Source of the DNA: an uncultured Saprospiraceae bacterium
Lineage (GTDB): Bacteria; Bacteroidota; Bacteroidia; Chitinophagales; Saprospiraceae
NCBI GenBank assembly: GCA_937941765.1
Contig: CALDGQ010000023.1
Location: 1 to 64,000 of the forward strand
Direction of reading: 5' to 3'
Length of the DNA: 64,000 nucleotides
Below are positions 60,944 to 64,000 of the stretch, in pieces; the stretch's first letter is position 1, and each line of letters opens with the position of its first letter. Both the position numbers and the translations under genes were made by a program. Below the pieces are notes generated by a model. That model had not been told where the DNA came from. It ran no database searches and was given only the letters and a program-made list of their open reading frames with translations.

Positions 60944-62272
60944 CTAATCAATCAAGTAAACAATTGTCCCAGTAAATTCTCCTTCGAGGTAATCTCCAAC
61001 ACTGATTGTGTGACTACTCATCAATATTGCTCGTCTTGGTCCGTATTTTATTTTGTAAGCATCAACGATATTTTTATATTTTGTTGGTAGCGGGATTTGT
61101 ATTTTTTTTCCATTTATAGCAATATCATACTTAGGAATTTGTATAAAAACAAACGCTTCCTTTGAATCGATTAAGTTATCTAACAATAATTGTTCGTATA
61201 ACTCTTGATGGATCATTTTTAGCTTTTCATATTTTACATTGGCTGGAAAAAATGATTTTCCTTTTGGAGTAATATCAGATTTTGCCATCACTTTATTGGC
61301 AAATTTATAAAGTGCTTTTCTTTCTTCTTCTAATAGCTCTTGTTTGGTCTTTGCACTTTCCATCTTTTCTGACAAAGTTGTGATTGTTGGAAAATCATCC
61401 GTAAAAGTACCCTCTCCATGTCCTCTGAATTTTTCTCCATCAAAATCACCTACTTTTATAAAATTAGAAGTGAATTCAATTCTTCGATTGGGCCCTGTGC
61501 CTGCAATCATGGTTAATTCAGCGTATTTAGAATAGAACTTTTTTGGCAATTCAACTTTATTTAAAATTATTTTTTGGCTTGGTAACTCAATGCTTACAAA
61601 CTGACCTTTGAATTTAATTAAATTATCTTCTGTCAAATTTTTATACAAAGTTTTTCTAAGCTTTTTTAGTTGTCGATCATTTAGATCCGGAATCGCTAAA
61701 TTTTGACCACCAATTAACTGCTTCGGAATCAAAGAAGGCACAGGTTTTTTCTCCACCTTAGAATAATTATCATTTTCTGTTTTTGCTGGAATCACTTCAA
61801 TTGGATCTTGTTCTGTAATTATTTCAGCAGGTGGGGCTATCGGTTGCTCTGTTTTTATGGGAGAAACACTTTCACTTATATTTGTAATCTCATTGTTACT
61901 TTTTTGAACAACTTTAGGGTTTGGTAAATTAATTGTTTCGATTTTTTCCTCCAATACCGCTATTTCCGTATTTAAAATCGGGGTTTCATGATTTGTAATA
62001 GTGGTAGATAAATTATCTATTGAATTTGAACTCAAATGATCAGCACTTGTAGTAGACAAAGTCATTGCAACCACTAAAGCTATAGGAATGGACATCATAA
62101 TTAAATTATTTAAATTAAAAAAATGGGTCCAATTATTTGTTGGTGGAATTGAAGTTGGAGGAATTGTGGGAAAGTTTTTGATAATAGATTCCACCCTAGC
62201 CTCGCTAAGTTCTGTTGGAACTTTTCGAGCATTGTCAAACAATCCTTGATGTTTGGTATCTTTTCGTTTCAT
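60944..62272 (-). CDS. Membrane protein paired with ECF sigma, probable anti-sigma factor
   Basis: This 442-residue protein has a short cytoplasmic N-terminus (1-50), a membrane helix (about 55-73, NLIMMSIPIALVVAMTL), a Thr/Ser/Glu-rich linker, and an extracytoplasmic C-terminal domain with repeated strands (FVSIELPSQKIILNKVELP and FVFIQIPKYDIAINGKKIQIP look like two related halves). Its start overlaps the sigma stop by 4 bases. Layout matches the membrane-bound regulators next to ECF sigma factors in Bacteroidota, although no conserved anti-sigma motif is seen. The C-terminal domain probably senses an envelope signal. Confidence 0.7.
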   Translation of the reverse strand: MKRKDTKHQGLFDNARKVPTELSEARVESIIKNFPTIPPTSIPPTNNWTHFFNLNNLIMMSIPIALVVAMTLSTTSADHLSSNSIDNLSTTITNHETPILNTEIAVLEEKIETINLPNPKVVQKSNNEITNISESVSPIKTEQPIAPPAEIITEQDPIEVIPAKTENDNYSKVEKKPVPSLIPKQLIGGQNLAIPDLNDRQLKKLRKTLYKNLTEDNLIKFKGQFVSIELPSQKIILNKVELPKKFYSKYAELTMIAGTGPNRRIEFTSNFIKVGDFDGEKFRGHGEGTFTDDFPTITTLSEKMESAKTKQELLEEERKALYKFANKVMAKSDITPKGKSFFPANVKYEKLKMIHQELYEQLLLDNLIDSKEAFVFIQIPKYDIAINGKKIQIPLPTKYKNIVDAYKIKYGPRRAILMSSHTISVGDYLEGEFTGTIVYLID

Positions 62273-62811
62273 AAAGCGATTGATTTGGCAATTTTTAGAA
62301 TGGATGTAATCGTATTGTTTTTTTCTTTCAGCAAACCTTTTAACTTCTGTCTACCTCGACTGATTTTTGTTTTAACAGCGCCTTCTGTACTCTCTTGAAT
62401 CACTGCAATCTCTTTCATACTAAATCCGCTAACTTCGAATAAGATCAGTGCATCTTTTTGTTTTTCGGGCAATTTATCAAGTGTACGATAAAGCAATTGA
62501 ATATCTAATAAAGTCTCTGCAGATACTTCTTTAGATTTCAAACGTTCAGCATGTCCTTCTAGCAATTCTGCTTTGTATTTCTTTTTGCGCCAATTGCTAA
62601 TAGATTTATTACGTGCTGCTCGAATCAAATAATGTAAGAGTTGATGCTTCTTTTCAATTTTATCAAAATGCAAATAAGCAGATAATAAAACATCTTGCAC
62701 CAAATCCTCCACATCCATCTTTCCATAAACCAATGCCGAACAGTATCGGAGCAAAGGTTCGTGACAAGCTTGATACGCTTTTAAAAACGCCTGTTGTTTT
62801 GAATCAGCCAT
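62269..62811 (-). CDS. ECF-type RNA polymerase sigma factor
   Basis: It encodes 180 residues. Region 2 contains YGKMDVEDLVQDVLLSAYLHFDKIEKKHQLLHYLIRAARNK (about 29-68) with the usual DLVQDV. Region 4 contains LPEKQKDALILFEVSGFSMKEIAVIQ and EGAVKTKISRGRQKLKGLL, the helix-turn-helix that reads the -35. It is coupled by a 4-base overlap to the membrane protein that follows. It is more distant from the first sigma factor (9953-10489) than a recent duplicate would be. Confidence 0.9.
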   Translation of the reverse strand: MADSKQQAFLKAYQACHEPLLRYCSALVYGKMDVEDLVQDVLLSAYLHFDKIEKKHQLLHYLIRAARNKSISNWRKKKYKAELLEGHAERLKSKEVSAETLLDIQLLYRTLDKLPEKQKDALILFEVSGFSMKEIAVIQESTEGAVKTKISRGRQKLKGLLKEKNNTITSILKIAKSIAL

Positions 62812-63106
62812 ACATAAATAATTGTTTCATGGGGATAGTCGTGTGGGTAGTGAAAAGGTTACATTGGATATTTTGAACTGCAGAATATTGAATAAGGAAT
62901 ATCGAATGTCGAAGTGGAGCTTGTGAACAACCACCTGTGAATTCGCTTTTAAATTGTCTTAATATTCTGTCAAATTTTGAAGGTCATCAATCATTCCATT
63001 ACCTAATTTTTATTTGTAATTTTGATTTTTCAATATTCTTAGAACTTCTTTTTTAAAATAGTGAATTTAGCATAGAATACCAATTTCTAAGAAACAAATC
63101 AACTTT
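62812..63106. other. Divergent gap with repeat half-element
   Basis: It contains the half-palindrome 62874-62920 related to 34149-34277. The rest is AT-rich with no gene I can support, and probably holds both divergent promoters. Confidence 0.5.
62874..62920 (+). repeat. Half-copy of the palindromic element at 34149
   Basis: TGAACTGCAG, AAGGAATATCGAA and TGTCGAAGTGGAG follow the left half of the element at 34149-34277 in order, with one ATATCGAA unit fewer. The right half is absent. Confidence 0.75.
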
Positions 63107-63577
63107 ATGAAGGCTGCAACTGTCAAACAAATAAAAGAAGAATTAGTAGAAAGATCGCCGAAAGAGTTGGTGGAATTGTGTCTTCATTTGTCAAAATTCA
63201 AAAAGGAAAATAAGGAATTGTTGACCTATTTATTGTATGAAGCGGGTGATGAAGCCAATTTTGTAAAAGAATTGAAAATAGAAATAGATGAGCAATTTGA
63301 AAATGTAAATCGGAAAAATTATTATTTCATGAAGAAAGGGATTCGGAAAATTTTGACAAATATTAAAAAGCATATTCGATATTCTAAAAACAAAGAAACA
63401 GAAGTCGAGTTGCTAATTTATTTTTGTATCAGCTTAAAACAATTTTCTCCTTCTTATCGGAATAATTTAATGATAAGAAATTTGTATCGACGACAAGTAG
63501 ATTTGATCAAAAAGAAAGTGGCTAAATTGCATGAGGATTTGCAATTTGATTATGCTGGAGTGATTGAGGAATTGTAA
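63107..63577 (+). CDS. Conserved Bacteroidota hypothetical protein
   Basis: This 156-residue cytoplasmic protein is rich in Lys and Glu and predicted fully helical. Motifs include VERSPKELVELCLHLSKFKKENKELLTYLLYEAGDE and NRKNYYFMKKGIRKILTNIKKHIRY. I recall similar proteins as uncharacterised family members in Saprospiria and Flavobacteriia, but no function. It lies divergent from the second sigma gene and convergent with a lipoprotein gene. Confidence 0.7.
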   Translation: MKAATVKQIKEELVERSPKELVELCLHLSKFKKENKELLTYLLYEAGDEANFVKELKIEIDEQFENVNRKNYYFMKKGIRKILTNIKKHIRYSKNKETEVELLIYFCISLKQFSPSYRNNLMIRNLYRRQVDLIKKKVAKLHEDLQFDYAGVIEEL

Positions 63578-63634
63578 GTTCCCTAATAGCACTGTTTGTT
63601 TTCAACAATACAACTACAATATTTATACTAAACC

Positions 63635-64000
63635 CTATTTACTAGCACTAATAATATACCGATCATAAAAACTATTCATCCCATCCAATTCTAAGGTGTT
63701 GCCATCCAAGACATAATTTAATTCCAATATATCTCCGCCTCCTGAAATAACAATGGTTTTGGCAACTTCATCAATTACATAGGTTGAGGCATCCACTTTT
63801 TTTTCATCACTAATATTGGTCGAACTTGCAATTACATTTCCTTCATAATTATTTGACTCTTGAAAATCTAGTGAAAAATCTTTAATTGAAAAATCGATCA
63901 TTTCTTGACCATTAATAATGAAAGAGGAAGCTTCCCAATTTGCAATTAGAAGGTCTTTGTCAGTGATTAGTTCCTTTGAACAACTTGAAAGGAACAAAAG
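63635..64000 (-). CDS. Partial lipoprotein gene, lipocalin-like
   Basis: The gene runs off the right edge of the window. The visible frame begins LLFLSSCSKE, which is the end of a lipoprotein signal with a lipobox LSSC, so the true start is just beyond 64000. The mature part reads LLIANWEASSFIINGQEM, then a series of beta strands, and YVLDGNTLELDGMNSFYDRYII. That pattern resembles small lipocalin-like domains of Bacteroidota, with the conserved W near the start. About 120 residues are present, probably nearly the whole protein. Function unknown. Confidence 0.7.
   Translation of the reverse strand, partial: LLFLSSCSKELITDKDLLIANWEASSFIINGQEMIDFSIKDFSLDFQESNNYEGNVIASSTNISDEKKVDASTYVIDEVAKTIVISGGGDILELNYVLDGNTLELDGMNSFYDRYIISASK

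Overview
The window looks like chromosomal DNA of a low-GC member of the Bacteroidota, probably a Saprospiria/Chitinophagia-type organism. The evidence is two very long secreted proteins with type IX secretion (T9SS) C-terminal sorting domains, lipoproteins with short loose lipoboxes, a sphingolipid (ceramide) operon, -7 elements of the Bacteroidota form TAnnTTTG, almost no Shine-Dalgarno sequences, and RlmF, BglX and MsrA of Bacteroidota type. I saw no tRNA, rRNA, CRISPR array, IS element or phage gene. Intergenic gaps carry several families of degenerate dispersed repeats and palindromes.

Layout. 0-3 kb is decayed DNA: two broken copies of one small membrane-protein gene, a tandem hairpin repeat, and a frameshifted CUB/Cys-rich secreted protein gene. 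3.5-10.5 kb has a 1356-residue T9SS cargo protein with a beta-propeller nested inside one of its repeats, a small conserved protein, and an ECF sigma/anti-sigma pair. 10.8-13.8 kb is a phosphate-uptake pair (porin plus Na/Pi cotransporter). 14-17.2 kb holds a flavoprotein, two GNAT acetyltransferases and a PhzF-like enzyme. 17.4-20.9 kb is a second T9SS cargo protein (Cys/Trp repeats, Kazal-like, CARDB and F5/8C domains). 21.0-22.4 kb is a two-gene RiPP-like locus: a DUF692/MNIO iron enzyme and, 15 bases upstream of it, a 54-residue Cys-containing precursor-like peptide that is easily missed. 22.8-26.2 kb is a compact ceramide-synthesis operon (spt, a GNAT-like acyltransferase, an SDR reductase). 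26.6-30.3 kb has a DinB/YfiT protein and three unrecognised genes. 30.5-35.2 kb is a cyanophycin cycle: synthetase, cyanophycinase and isoaspartyl peptidase. 36-41.3 kb has a PhoD-like phosphatase, MsrA and a GH3 beta-glucosidase, all predicted lipoproteins. 41.4-47.3 kb is a P450 / acyl-CoA racemase / beta-oxidation operon. 47.4-48.2 kb is a small AAA ATPase gene.

48.5-59.7 kb is the largest coherent system: a seven-gene minus-strand operon in the order SWIM zinc finger, DUF5691, MoxR AAA+ ATPase, DUF4132, DUF5682, vWA protein and an Imm35-like protein. The MoxR ATPase and its vWA partner, DUF domains of unknown biochemistry and a putative zinc-binding protein suggest an ATP-driven remodelling or conflict system. 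59.9-64 kb has RlmF, a second ECF sigma/anti-sigma pair, a small conserved protein and the end of a lipoprotein gene cut by the window edge.

The two places most worth following up are the MNIO/precursor pair and the SWIM-MoxR-vWA operon. The ceramide and cyanophycin loci are known pathways in unusually tidy form.
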